DNA of 64,000 nt from Litsea cubeba (Eukaryota > Streptophyta > Magnoliopsida > Laurales > Lauraceae). The notes below the pieces were generated by a model that had not been told where the DNA came from, ran no database searches, and worked only from the letters and a program-made list of their open reading frames with translations. The DNA lies in contig CM022955.1 of the NCBI GenBank assembly GCA_012931725.1, positions 18,557,500 through 18,621,499 on the forward strand, given 5' to 3'. Below, piece after piece: positions 21,001 to 31,269 of the stretch (its first letter is position 1; each line of letters begins with the position of its first letter). A program made the translations under genes and the position numbers.

Positions 21001-22851
21001 AAGGCTTACAGATGTCTTAACAAAAGGACCAGAAAAATCATAGAAAGTGCCGATGTTAGAATTGATGAAAACCGTGAATCAAAGAATGTAACTCATAATG
21101 ACAGTCCAGTTTATGAGGACTCGAGTGAGATTGATGATGAAGTGGCTGAACCTAATGATTCTGAGAAATCAAAGGATGACTCAGAGGATGCTACACCTAG
21201 AAAGAAAAGCACTTGGGTAGAGCAACACCCTAAGGATCAAATCATTGGAGATCCTGAGGCCGGTGTTAAAACAAGACAAAGTGTAGTTAGCAATTACTCA
21301 CTTGTGTCCACCATTGAACCCAAGACTGTGGCTGAAGCCAGTCTCGATGAAAGTTGGTTGAAAGCTATGCATGAGAAGTTGGAGCAAATTGAGAAGAACT
21401 CCACATGGGAACTAGTTTCTAGACCTACCGATAAGAATGTTATTGGTACTAAATGGGTCTTTCGGAATAAGCTGAATGAAGATGGTCAGGTCATACGAAA
21501 CAAAGCAAGGTTGGTTTGTAAAGGCTATGCTCAAGTTGAAGGCATAGATTTTGAAGAGACCTTTGCACCGGTGGCTCGTCTGGAAGCTATTCGTATGTTT
21601 CTTGCATTGGCTGCATACAAAACCTTCAAGGTATTTCAGATGGATGTAAAGTCAGCCTTCTTGAATGGATTACTTGAAGAAGAGGTCTACATTGAGCAAC
21701 CTGATGGTTTTCTCATTAGCAAAAATTCAGACCTAGTGTGCAAGTTGAAAAAGGCTCTTTATGGGCTAAAACAAGCGCCAAGGGCGTGGTATGCAAGGCT
21801 GGACCTCTATCTCTACAAGATCGGCTTTGGAAAAGGACTGGTTGATAGCAATCTTTATGTCAAAACAGAGTTGAGCAAACAGCTGGTTGTCATTGTTTAT
21901 GTCGATGACATAATCTTTGGTGGCAATGATGAGGAAATGTGAAGGAATTTTGCTGAAGAGATGAAGAAAGAATTTGAGATGTCAATGCTTGGAGAACTAA
22001 AGTTCTTCCTTGGTTTACAAGTTCAGCAGCTGAAACATGGTATCTTCATATCACAAATGAAATACATCAAGGAAATGCTGAAGCGTTTTAACATGGAAGA
22101 CAGCAAGCCAGTGAGCACACCAATGACAACGAACACAAAGCTAAGCAAAGATGATAAGGGTTCGTCCGTTGATCACACCACTTATCGTTCTATGATAGGA
22201 AGCTTGCTTTATTTGACTGCTACAAGACCGGATCTTCTGCAAGCAGTATGTATGGTGGCTCGATTTCAAGCATCACCAACTGAGACGCACCTTACAGCAG
22301 TAAAAAGGATATTTCGATATCTGAAAGGTAACATGGAGCTTGGCATTTGGTATCCTAAAGGCAAATCCTTCACTCTTGTTGCATACTCTGACGCCGATTG
22401 GGCTGCATGTATAAATGATCGCAAGAGTACAAGCGGTGGTGCATTCTATCTCGGTGAAAGGTTGGTGGCATGGCACAGTAAGAAACAAGATTCAGTATCC
22501 CTTTCTACAGCGGAAGCGGAATATATTGCAGCGGCAACTTGTTGTACGCAAGTGTTATGGATGCGGCAAATGCTCTCTGATCTAGGAGTTCCGACAACGG
22601 ATCCTACGCCGATCCTCTGTGACAACACAAGTGCAATTCACATCTCTAAGAATCCTGTTCAGCATTCTAGAACGAAGCATGTTGCAATCCGCTATCACTT
22701 TCTCAAGGAAAAGGTTGTAGACGGTGAGGTAAAGTTGGAATATGTTCCAACTACTGAGCAAGTTGCTGATATCTTCACAAAACCTCTGCCAAAGGAAGTC
22801 TTCGAGTATCTCCGGAAAAAATTAGGAGTTACTCACTCTCCTAATCCTTAG
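18025..22851 (+). pseudogene. Sirevirus-like gag-pol polyprotein with two in-frame stops
   Basis: One reading frame spans 18025-22851, interrupted only by TAG at 18460-18462 (in gag) and TGA at 21940-21942 (between reverse transcriptase and RNase H). Counting from ATG 18025, gag of the UBN2 type covers roughly residues 10-185, the first CCHC knuckle CFNCGGVGHFAAKC starts at 254, an acidic and coiled-coil stretch spans 300-430, and further knuckles start at 503 (CYHYNRYGHKRAEC) and 541 (CYKCHNYGHLTRDC). Protease has DSG at 605. Integrase keeps D796, D859 and E895 (exactly 35 residues between the last two). Reverse transcriptase has YVDD near 21904. RNase H has YSDADWA and TAEAEYIA. Apart from the two stops, catalytic residues look intact. 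Both stops fit single C-to-T changes. Confidence 0.93.
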
Positions 22852-23155
22852 GAGTTGTGCTTGAAAGGGGGAGCAATGTATTCCTTGAATATCCTATTCG
22901 CTCCTTGGTTGGTCCCTTTGGACTTGTTGTCAAAGGGGGAGAAAGCTATGCTAGGAGAAGTTATGCGAAGAAGTTATGCTATGATAGCTTGGGGGAGATT
23001 GGTATCAAGAATGTGAATGTGAAGATCTTGATTCTGTTGGTTTTTTAAGGCAGGGGGAGTCTATGGTTCTGAAGAAGCTTCATGAAGGTCAACTGGTTCA
23101 AAGTGTTCCAAGTGTTGAAGTTCCAAGTGTTGCCAACAATTCCAAAGGGGGAGAT
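22852..23155 (+). other. 3' untranslated region with several polypurine tracts
   Basis: Purine tracts of the form aaagggggag occur at about 22865, 22933 and 23143, plus a weaker cagggggag near 23051. The last, caaagggggagat, directly abuts the 3' LTR and is the functional-position polypurine tract for plus-strand priming. Multiple tracts here are a reported Sirevirus trait. Confidence 0.8.
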
Positions 23156-24231
23156 TGTTGGAATTTGAGATGCCTTGAGAAGTCTTATGAAGCATTGAAG
23201 TGTTTAGTATCTCAAGTATCATTTTGTGTTGGAATTATTGTCAACACAATGTCACAAGTGTGGTGTTGATAGTGTGGTGTTGATAGAGCTTCAAAGAGAA
23301 AACAGAGCTGAAACAGTACAGGAAATCAGAATTCCTGAAGCAGTGTGGCCGGTCGACCGGGGACCCCACGCGGTCGACCGGGCAAGAGAAGTCTGCAGAA
23401 GACAGTCTCAGTTAGCTCCCAGTTATTTGTTGCCACAGTGTGTCGCCGGTCGACCGAGGACCCCACGTGGTCGACCGAGCACAGGAAACCAGAATTGCGC
23501 AGAAATAGAAGTTTTGCACGAAAATTCAGGAAACTTATGTATTTCGTTTGGGACTCTTTCTAAACGAATTCTAGCCTAATTTGAACACTCTTTAGGGTTA
23601 CCATAACCTATATAAAGGCTTGCTAAGTTCGTTTTCATTAGGAGAGAAGAGAAGAGAGAACAAAAGAGAGGGTTTTGGAGAGAAGAGTGATTGGAGAAGA
23701 AGGTGCTGCTGTGTGCTGTTGTGCTGCAAGTTTCTACAGCAAGTTGGACGAAAATATGCTCATGAAGATGGTGATTCGTCCATAGATAAGTGTCTCTCTT
23801 TTTATGCTTTAAATTTCAATTTGTAAGGGATTGAGAGAGAGAGAGAGAGAGATTGTAGAGGGGAAGGGCTGTAGAAAAGTTCTCTACTTTAATTCTGTAG
23901 AACATCAAGTTGGTGCTTGGTGTTAGGGGTTTGGTGATCCTATCTGTTGGTGCAGATAAATTGTAAAGGGGGTAGGTGCTTCCTAGATAGTTTGTGCTAT
24001 CTGAAACTTAAGGGTTGGTGCTCTTTGTCGTTGGTGCGACTAAATAGATTCAGACCTGTTCCGGATCGGTGTTCGGACAGTCTTTGAACCGTGGATGTAG
24101 CCTTTTGGTGAACCACGTTAAATCTGGTGTCCTTGTGTGATTTGATTTGCTTTTGTTGTTAAATTGGACCTATTTTTAAGGGATCACTGATTCACCCCCC
24201 CCCCCCCTCTCAGTGATCGCGATATCTAACA
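23156..24231 (+). repeat. 3' LTR of the Sirevirus-like element
   Basis: It begins tgttggaatttgag and ends gatatctaaca. Promoter elements match the 5' LTR. It has a longer GA-dinucleotide run near 23832 and a C13 tract (24195-24207) instead of C12. Confidence 0.95.
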
Positions 24232-24236
24232 ACTTC

Positions 24237-24710
24237 TTCAGCTATATAGATTTCTAACAACATAACTCTGGAAGTACTTTGAATTAGGTTATGTGTTTTT
24301 TTTCCCACATAATAATAAGTCTTACTATTTTCAAATAAAATAAAATAAAATGTCTCACCATTTAAGGATTATGTGAGGGGAAGTATATATATTTAATATA
24401 CATGCTCACATGGGCTGGTTCTTTGGGCCCTCAAATGCTAGTCTTTAACAAACTAAAGTTGGATGGTGACCCAATGCCGTGTGAAAGTAAAACCATGTAA
24501 AAAAATATACTTACGTGCCACATACCAAGTTGGACTTTTAAACAAAGCCTAACCCAATAACAGAGAGAAAAAAAAAGAATAAAAAAATAAAATATATGTT
24601 TAGAAGGGCTGATCTGGGCTGGGTCTTTGGGCCCTTAAGTGCTAGTCTTTAATAAAGCAAAGACTGATGGTGAGCCAATGCCGTGTGAAAGTGATTGATA
24701 GAGGAATATT
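24237..24710. repeat. Diverged duplication in AT-rich DNA
   Basis: Two diverged copies of a segment containing gggctgg.tctttgggccc, tgctagtcttta and ccaatgccgtgtgaaagt lie near 24412-24490 and 24612-24690. No coding sequence is seen. Confidence 0.6.
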
Positions 24711-24714
24711 AGGG

Positions 24715-24915
24715 GGATGAGAGATTTTAGGGTAGACTTAGAGGGAGAGATATTAGGAGGATGAGAGATTTTAGGGAAGTATTAGAGGGAGAGATTTTAG
24801 GAACGTATAATTGCTTGATTAATTGCTTGATGAGAGATTTTAGGGAAGTATAGAGTGAGAGATTTTAGGAATATATAATTGCTTGATGAGGGTGAGAGAT
24901 TTTAGGAGATTGAGA
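24715..24915. repeat. Irregular minisatellite around gatgagagattttaggg
   Basis: At least six copies of (gat)gagagattttagg occur with spacers such as tataattgcttgat. Related agagattttaggg motifs occur at 60210-60225, upstream of another Helitron-like end, so this may be internal DNA of the same non-autonomous family. Confidence 0.65.
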
Positions 24916-24984
24916 AAGACATCAAGCAAGGCCCCACGTGAAAGGCAAAGGCTCTCTCACTATTTTCTAAATGATTTTTCTTAA

Positions 24985-25115
24985 AGAAGAATAATTGGGT
25001 GCTGAGGTGGCACCCCTCACAGCCCACCTCTCCTTTTCTGAAAAGAGAGACTTTTTAGGGATGATGTGGCATCCCCACAACCCACCTCCCCCTTTGCTTT
25101 AATATATATAAAGTG
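24985..25115 (-). mobile_element. Helitron-like 5' end module, copy 2
   Basis: One partial copy (ggtggcacccctcacagccc) and one full copy ending gctttaatatatataaag are present. On the minus strand the end reads TCACTTTATATATATTAAAGC. Compare 13660-13747 and 30625-30797. Confidence 0.4.
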
Positions 25116-26040
25116 AAGCCTATGTGTTTTTTTTTTAATCAATAGCACCTAGTGTTAGTCATTACCTAAATCATTATAAAACTGATAGATTGGTTTCAAG
25201 TTCAATAATGTGCAACAACTCAATTTGTGCACTTTTGAAGCATGCTATTTCGAAGAAGAGCTTCTACATATGTTTCAGGGTGGGAGATAACATACAGTTG
25301 TCATTAAAAACACTGTAGGGGTGGTTGAATGCCCCTGCTAAGCCCGGGCGAAAAGTAAAAATATATTAGAAATTTAAGAATTGTTTTAAAATATTATTAA
25401 GATAAAATAAGTCTAAAAGAAAGAAATTTATTATCTTTGAATATTAGAATCTTTTAACATGTGATGAAAATAAATATAAAATGAGAAGTAAACTTACATA
25501 ACATAATGCCCTCTTGAATTTAAAGGCATTGACCATTACACAAGTATGAATGTGTGTCTATATAGGGGCAGCTCTCCTAAGCTAAAGCTTAGGTTAAGGT
25601 AAGCTCAAGTTTGTAGTGGGGCCCACCTGGCGACCCACATGGGGGTGGTACTGATGTGGGGATTTCAAGGACTCACTTGGACCCTTCTCTTGGTAAAAAA
25701 TTAGTCTCAACCGTGGTTTCTATCATCTCCATCTAGCCCCAAAAGTTTAATGGTGAACAATCCATTCGGATCGGTACACAGTCGATCCAACGGTCCAGTA
25801 AATCCGGATCTGACCAAAAACTAAAGGACATGTACAATTTAGGGAGGTCGCGTATTTGGTCCATTTGGATGGACCAAGGGTGGGCCCCATAAGCGTAAGC
25901 TTACAGAATTAAATGGATAGGTATGGTGCTCGGGCTCAAAAAATATAATGAAATATGTTATTCTTTTCTAAGATATTATCAAAAAAGAACAAAATTTATA
26001 GAAATAAATAAGTACTTTATATTTATTATATATATAACTT
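25116..26040. other. Non-coding DNA with possible MITE relics
   Basis: At 25330-25352 the sequence gcccctgctaagcccgggc could form a short GC hairpin like those near Helitron 3' ends, but no CTRR end is clear. Segments near 25600-25630 and 25872-25905 are short inverted relatives (ggggcccacc next to taagctt-like motifs), suggesting a decayed inverted-repeat element. Confidence 0.3.
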
Positions 26041-26065
26041 TAATAAAATAGAAAAACTAACTTGG

Positions 26066-26400
26066 TGGGGTCACATGATGTAACATCTAACGGTGAGCCT
26101 CATATCCTAATTCCTTCAAGGTGTGTCCAATTGGACAGTGGGACCTTGCTGATGTGTCATTCCGAGGATCCTTATTGGGGTCACATGATGTAATATCTTA
26201 AAATATGCCCATATCCAAATATCTAAAGGTTTGTCCAATTGAATATTTGGTCAGTAGGCCCTTGTTGATGTGGTGTTCCAAGGAGTATTGGTGGGGTCAC
26301 ATGATGTAATATTTAAAAGTGAGCCTCTTATCCTAATTCATTAAGGTGCATCGTGATGTGTTTAAAGGTGACCTTGTTTGTATGGTCTTTAACTTGAAAG
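26066..26400. repeat. Three tandem ~110-bp units
   Basis: Units start with tggggtcacatgatgtaa at 26066, 26176 and 26292 (110 and 116 bp apart). They share downstream motifs such as gtccaattg and ttgatgtg. It is non-coding. Confidence 0.8.
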
Positions 26401-26971
26401 AAATATCCCACGGTATTATCAACTTCTTGGTAGAAGTGGAGAAAGGATAGGTGTGATAAGGATGGAAGAAGTTTGTAAGATCCCGACCCCAATCCTTTTA
26501 TTTAGCATTGTTTTAATCGTAGTTTAACTTTTTAAGCGAGATTTGATTTAGTTTGATCTTGTTTTCGAGCTTGACCGGATTTTTCCTTGCCTTGGAGATT
26601 TTGTAGACCGTTGACTTTAGTTTGACCCGGTCCTTAGGATTTGTATTTTTATGGGAAATTACTTCGGATTTCTAAAAATTCTGGATTTGGTGTATTTTGA
26701 CTTATTTTATGAAGTTTAACAACTTTCATGTTTTGATCATTTTGACTTGATACTCAAAAATTACGTTTTTCGAGGAAAAAGGGCAAAACTGACCTTTCAC
26801 ACTAAATCTGTCCATGAATTTCGAAAATTTCAGAAATTGGGGAAAATATACTTTTCGGAAACTAGATATTTTGCCGATCGTTTTTGTCTTCTTCGTCGTT
26901 TTCGTTCGGGACCCGCAAACCTTAGTTTCAGCCTGGTAAGCTTGGGCCCATGGGGCCCAGCCCAATTGTTC

Positions 26972-26978
26972 TATAAAA
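26972..26978 (+). promoter_or_regulatory. TATA box of the solo LTR
   Basis: The sequence ctataaaaaccccaatggg is followed by a pyrimidine-rich leader (tcttctccccattctctctt). The spacing fits a transcription start around 27000. Confidence 0.65.
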
Positions 26979-27870
26979 ACCCCAATGGGTTCTCTTGTCT
27001 TCTCCCCATTCTCTCTTTTCCTGCAACAAGAGAGGGGCTAGGGTTTCTCCCAGCCCCCTTTCTCTCTCCTCATGTATCCCTCCTCCCTTGATGCTAAATG
27101 GAGATTGGAGCTTCCCATTCTCTTCCCCTCTCTCCAAGCTTTCCTTAGATGTCTTTTGCAAGAGATTTGGGCTAGGACAACCCTCCTCTTCAAGCCCTTC
27201 TTCTTATTTGGAACACCCAAAGGTTAGCAATGGTTTTCATTTCTTTAAATCTTTGTTTTCCTTCTCATTTGGAGTGTTTTAATCATTCATGCAATGGGTT
27301 TTCATGGAGCTTGGAAAATGATGGATTTCTAGGGTTTCTTCTTGAGCCATTTTGGGGATTTTATGATTTGTGGAGCTTGAGGCCATAAGTGGACTTCATG
27401 GAGTGTTTTTACATCTTCTCTTGACCAAGGCAAGTGAATTTTCAATTAATATGATGTTTGTAGGTTTTTTTTGTTTGGTTCCATGGTTTCCTCATGTTGT
27501 TCTAATCCTTTATTAATTATGGATTTATTTTGAATGAATGGAGTAATGTTATGTTGATTCCCACTTAGTTTGCTATTGTACAATGAGTTGGGAGTTTGGC
27601 TTTCACTTTGTTCATCTTGTAAAATTAGTCCTCTTTATGTTAAGTATGGGGTTCAATGAAAGGGAGAAACTTTGCTTTGAAAAGTATTGTGTTTGGGCTA
27701 ATTAGAATGGTTGTGAATGGTGATTGATGAGTTTGGAAGGTCAAGGAAGGGCCCAAAGGATCTAGGAAACTTGTATGGAAGATTGGAAATGGAAAAGGAT
27801 CAAGAAAATCAGAAAAAAATGCAAAGGAAGGAAGTTGTCTGCACTCGGGCCGGACTGGGCAGGCCCAGTC

Positions 27871-27981
27871 CGCTCGAGCGACCCACTGGGTCGCTCGAGC
27901 GGACCAGGCACTGTCTGGGTCCGCTCGAGCGACCCAGCTTCTGTCTGGGTCCGCTCGAGCGGGCCTGGGTCCGCTCAAGCG
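27871..27981. repeat. Five phased CGCTCGAGCG palindromes
   Basis: Sites start at 27871, 27892, 27922, 27952 and 27972. The last has one change, CGCTCAAGCG. Spacings are 21, 30, 30 and 20 bp, all near whole helical turns. Flanks ctgggtc and gacccag extend the palindrome on some copies. The cluster lies about 900 bp downstream of the TATA box. Confidence 0.88.
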
Positions 27982-27999
27982 AGCCCAGCTCAGTCTGGG

Positions 28000-28620
28000 T
28001 CTGGTTTGGGTCCGTTTATGGATCAGTTTTGGGCCTGTTCTTTGGGACTCCTTTGGGCTTGTCTTTGGGCCTGTTTCAAGTTTAGTTTTGGGTTATTTTA
28101 AAACTGTTTATTGGGCCATTTCAGATCTGATGTTGGGTCATCTTTGGGCCTGACATTTGACTGTTTTTAATGACTGTTAGTGGACTGTTTTAGAATTTGG
28201 TTGGTGGGCCTGTTTTATGGTTAGTTTGGATCGGTTTTAAAACTTGTTCCTTGGGCCATTTAAGGACTAGTTGTGGACTGTTTTTAAAAATATGTTTTGT
28301 GGGCCTGTTCAAGGCCAGTTTGGGCGGTTTTAAAAACTGTGTATTGGGCCTTTCAAAGTTTTGTTTTGGGCTGCCTTAAAAAAATCAGTTTTTGTGGGCT
28401 CGGTTAAAGTTCAGTTTGGGTTGTTTTAAAAATATGTTTTGTGGGCCAATCAATGTTTAGCTTTGGGCTGTTTTTGAAATGTGTTTTGTGGGCCAATCAA
28501 GCTTAGTGTTTGGACTGTCTTAATAATGGTTTAGGCCTTGTTTAAAAGGGGTATTTTGAGCTAAATAAGTAGGCTATTTTGGACTTGAATTAAGGCCAGC
28601 TATGGGCCTGTTTTGAAGAG
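28000..28620. repeat. Degenerate tandem units rich in tgggcc
   Basis: Roughly ten diverged units of about 50-60 bp share motifs such as tttgtgggcc, agtttgggc and ttttaaaaa. They lie within the solo LTR. The open frames here follow from the repeat and show no domain. Confidence 0.65.
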
Positions 28621-29144
28621 TTTTGACATTACTTTGACACTTGGAAATTTGTGAAATGGGAATGGGACCAATGAGAGAATGAAAGTATGTAAAATTATCC
28701 GGGAATCGTCTGAGTCTCAATGCGCACTCTATCATTTAAATATCATGGATTTTCATTGGCATCAAACGCGCTCTTTACTAATCAATGTTTAAATGATAGT
28801 TGTGCATTGAGATGGTTCCTTGGTAAATCATTAAGTCATCCTACATAATTCCATTCCATTTCAAGTCAGAAAAATGTATTTGTATTGGTATTAGTAATTG
28901 TATTTGTTTTCTTTGGTGAACTAATTTAAATAGCATCGATGATTTGTTATAAAATCATGTGTCTTCCCATGTTCGAAAGGGTTGCTCGTATGATTTTATA
29001 CAAATCACCTCGATGCGTATTTGAACGGTTTACCATAGATATTCGTATGTTTTCTCCGATTCGATTTGAAAAGAGATTTGGAGTATGTTCGTCACATTCG
29101 GGATTTCTTCGATGAGATTATTGTTTTGATAAGACTCGTATTTG

Positions 29145-29282
29145 AAAATAAAACCCTCGAGGCAAGACTGGGCCAGAGCTATGTGGTGCGAGCCCATGAG
29201 CCAAAGAGGCTATGACTTCGAAAACAAAAACCCTGAGGCAAGACGGGGCCAGAGCTATGTGGTGCGAGCCCCTGAGCCAAAG
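29145..29282. repeat. Tandem duplication of ~63 bp in the solo LTR
   Basis: Two copies, at 29145-29207 and 29219-29282, share ggccagagctatgtggtgcg and gagccaaag with a few differences. Confidence 0.85.
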
Positions 29283-30468
29283 GGATTAGTATTATGTTAG
29301 ATTTGTATCTGTTTGAGTTTGAAAACTAAAGGCACCACTAGGCTTAGGTCACCTTGTCGGGCTGATCACCCGGCTTGGGATCTTTACTCTGTCCGCCAGC
29401 TGCAGCTTGGATTCCGTCTGTACCGACCATGGCAACGGTAATGATCTGCCGGTCCCATTTGTATGGCTACGGTTCTGATCCTCTGTTTAGTACCACGTTT
29501 AGTGGCTACGCTCTGTTTGCTCTTATTACTTCGGTGATAGGAGGATTTAGCTATTTGTGGTCGCCTAGGTTTTATCCGCGTATTACTTTAGTTTATGATT
29601 ATTGTCGGTTATGCTTTCTATGCTTTGATTTGTTTAATGTTTACGATATCGACCTTTACCGTATTGTTTCTACTATTCAGTTTTTAAATGTATTTCCAAT
29701 TATTAAATGCTTTGCTTAGGTGGTCATCTTTTCGAGACATTTATGCTTTAGAGACTGTTCGTTTATTGCTTTGACATTCATGTTCGGTCTTTCGATCGTC
29801 TTATCGTGATTTATGGTCATTATTGTTTAGACTCTTCATTTGGTTTTACGATGATTTCGTCAGGTTTTATGTATGTTCCTTTTGTTCATATTATTTGTTT
29901 ATTTGCTTGCCAGACCGTCGTGTCTGACCCTTTTTGTTTGGTGCCAGTTTTCTTCTCTTCTGTTTGTAGGTGTTTGATCAGAGGAGGCGGTGGGACCGCC
30001 GGTCTGACGTGAGAGGCTGCCCGTTGATATCATCTAGATGTCAAGCTTGGCACCGGAGTTCGTATCTAATATTGAGGGTAGTATTCTGTCTAGTTGGATA
30101 TTGTTGTATGGCTTCATTAGCCTTTTTATTGGGTTGTAATTAAGACACTTGTTAATTGAAATTTGAATATGGGAAATAATAGTTTTGTTACTACCAGCTC
30201 AGTGTGTTGTGAATTATGATTTATGCCAGTCTGTTTATGATGGCTTTATGGAATTGGTTGCGTGCGACACGGAACCCGATGGCCACGGATTCCGGGTCGT
30301 AACACCATGTGTAGCTTCCGCGAAAAATATACTCTGATTGTGTTGGCATGTGAATATCCTCATTCACGCGGATCTTGGGAACTATATCAAAAAGTTTCAA
30401 ATTATTCCAAAATTTCGCACCCCGAGATCGGTTCGCTGCAGGTCCCGGTTTCGGGGCGTGACAAAGTT

Positions 30469-30797
30469 GTTTAGAGAAATTGTAGGAGATGTGAGTTTGT
30501 TATCTTTATAAAAAATTCTGAATGAAATGATGAGATTTAGGGAGGTGATTTGGAAAAGATAATTGAAATGGAGATTTAGGGAGGAGATTTATTTTAGATG
30601 AGTGTGGTGGCCTACTTTTTCTTATATATTTCTTTGAAAGGAGAGACTTTTTAGGGATGACGTGGCACCCCTCACATCCCACCTCTCACATCCAAAGCTC
30701 TATATGATTTTAGAAGTATTTTTCTGAAATGAGAGACTTTTTAGGAATGACGTGGCACCCCCACAGCCCATCTCCCCCTTTGCTTTAATATATATAA
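30469..30797 (-). mobile_element. Helitron-like 5' end modules, copy 3
   Basis: Two related segments, near 30635-30690 and 30725-30796, carry gagagactttttagg.atgacg and tggcaccc. The second ends gctttaatatatata. Removing the solo LTR joins this region to the DNA left of 26469 (gatggaagaagtt|gtttagag), so the LTR inserted into this element. Confidence 0.4.
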
Positions 30798-31264
30798 CTA
30801 GCGCTTGAGGGCCCATGCCCAACGCGGGCCTTTAATTCATGGAAGGAAAACTCAGTTTAAATTGAAAGTAGACACCTAGTAAACATGCAAACTACATTTA
30901 ATATAATTATATAGGAAATTCGAGAGCAAAACATTGAATCATGTTCGAGTCAAACTTACCGTGTTCTTTATGGTATGAGTTGACAACGATGCTAAAGTTG
31001 TCTCTTCTATGTAACATATCATTGGATGCAGTTGGAGAGGAGGCCGATGTTTGACGCTCCATCCTGCAATGGAATAACTAAAATTTCTACTTCCAGATAC
31101 CATGCATGAATGTTATATGAACCTTATAAGAATGAAAAAGAGAAAGCAAAATGGTAAGCAGAAATAAGAAATAAAATTATTTAAAAGAAAATATTTTAAA
31201 ATTATTTAAAAAGAACTGAAAATGGGGATTGACATCCATTTGGTGCATCTAAACGTTGGGAGTG
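30798..31264 (-). mobile_element. Helitron-like 3' end
   Basis: On the minus strand the sequence ends GGCCCGCGTTGGGCATGGGC, then ctcaagcg, then CTAG (30798-30801) followed by T. A GC hairpin a few bases before a terminal CTAG|T is the classic Helitron 3' structure. It abuts the preceding 5'-like module. The rest to 31264 is non-coding and is interrupted by the copia insertion at 31270. Confidence 0.5.
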
Positions 31265-31269
31265 AAAAC

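Larger units (their letters stand above)
16888..24231 (+). mobile_element. Sirevirus-like Ty1/copia retrotransposon, nearly complete
   Basis: The element is 7,344 bp and flanked by an exact 5-bp duplication, acttc (16883-16887 and 24232-24236). LTRs are 16888-17955 and 23156-24231. Domain order gag, protease, integrase, reverse transcriptase, RNase H is that of copia. Sirevirus traits are the TGTTGGAATT start, a long gag with several zinc knuckles and an acidic/coiled-coil part, a palindrome cluster in U3 and several polypurine tracts before the 3' LTR. Only two in-frame stops break the polyprotein. No envelope-like ORF lies between 22851 and the 3' LTR. Confidence 0.95.
26474..30463 (+). mobile_element. 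Solo gypsy-type LTR, 3,990 bp
   Basis: The insertion starts TGTAAGATCCCGACCCC and ends TTTCGGGGCGTGACA, flanked by an exact 5-bp duplication, aagtt (26469-26473 and 30464-30468). It has a TATA box (tataaaa, 26972-26978) but no primer-binding site, gag or pol, and the two ends do not repeat each other, so it is one LTR left by recombination. Its length and termini resemble long LTRs of chromovirus (Tekay/Del-like) elements; that lineage is an inference. Overlapping ORFs at 27640-28101 are low-complexity and not genes. Confidence 0.9.

Noticed and set aside
22852..23155. Envelope-like ORF after copia pol, as in some Sireviruses
   Set aside because: Only about 300 bp lie between pol and the LTR and no membrane-protein ORF is present.
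27640..28101. ORFs of 108-122 codons on both strands of the solo LTR
   Set aside because: They read the CGCTCGAGCG and tgggcc repeats and have no protein family features.
29375..29719. 114-codon ORF in the solo LTR
   Set aside because: Located near the LTR end with no homology; hydrophobic, T-rich codons reflect base composition.
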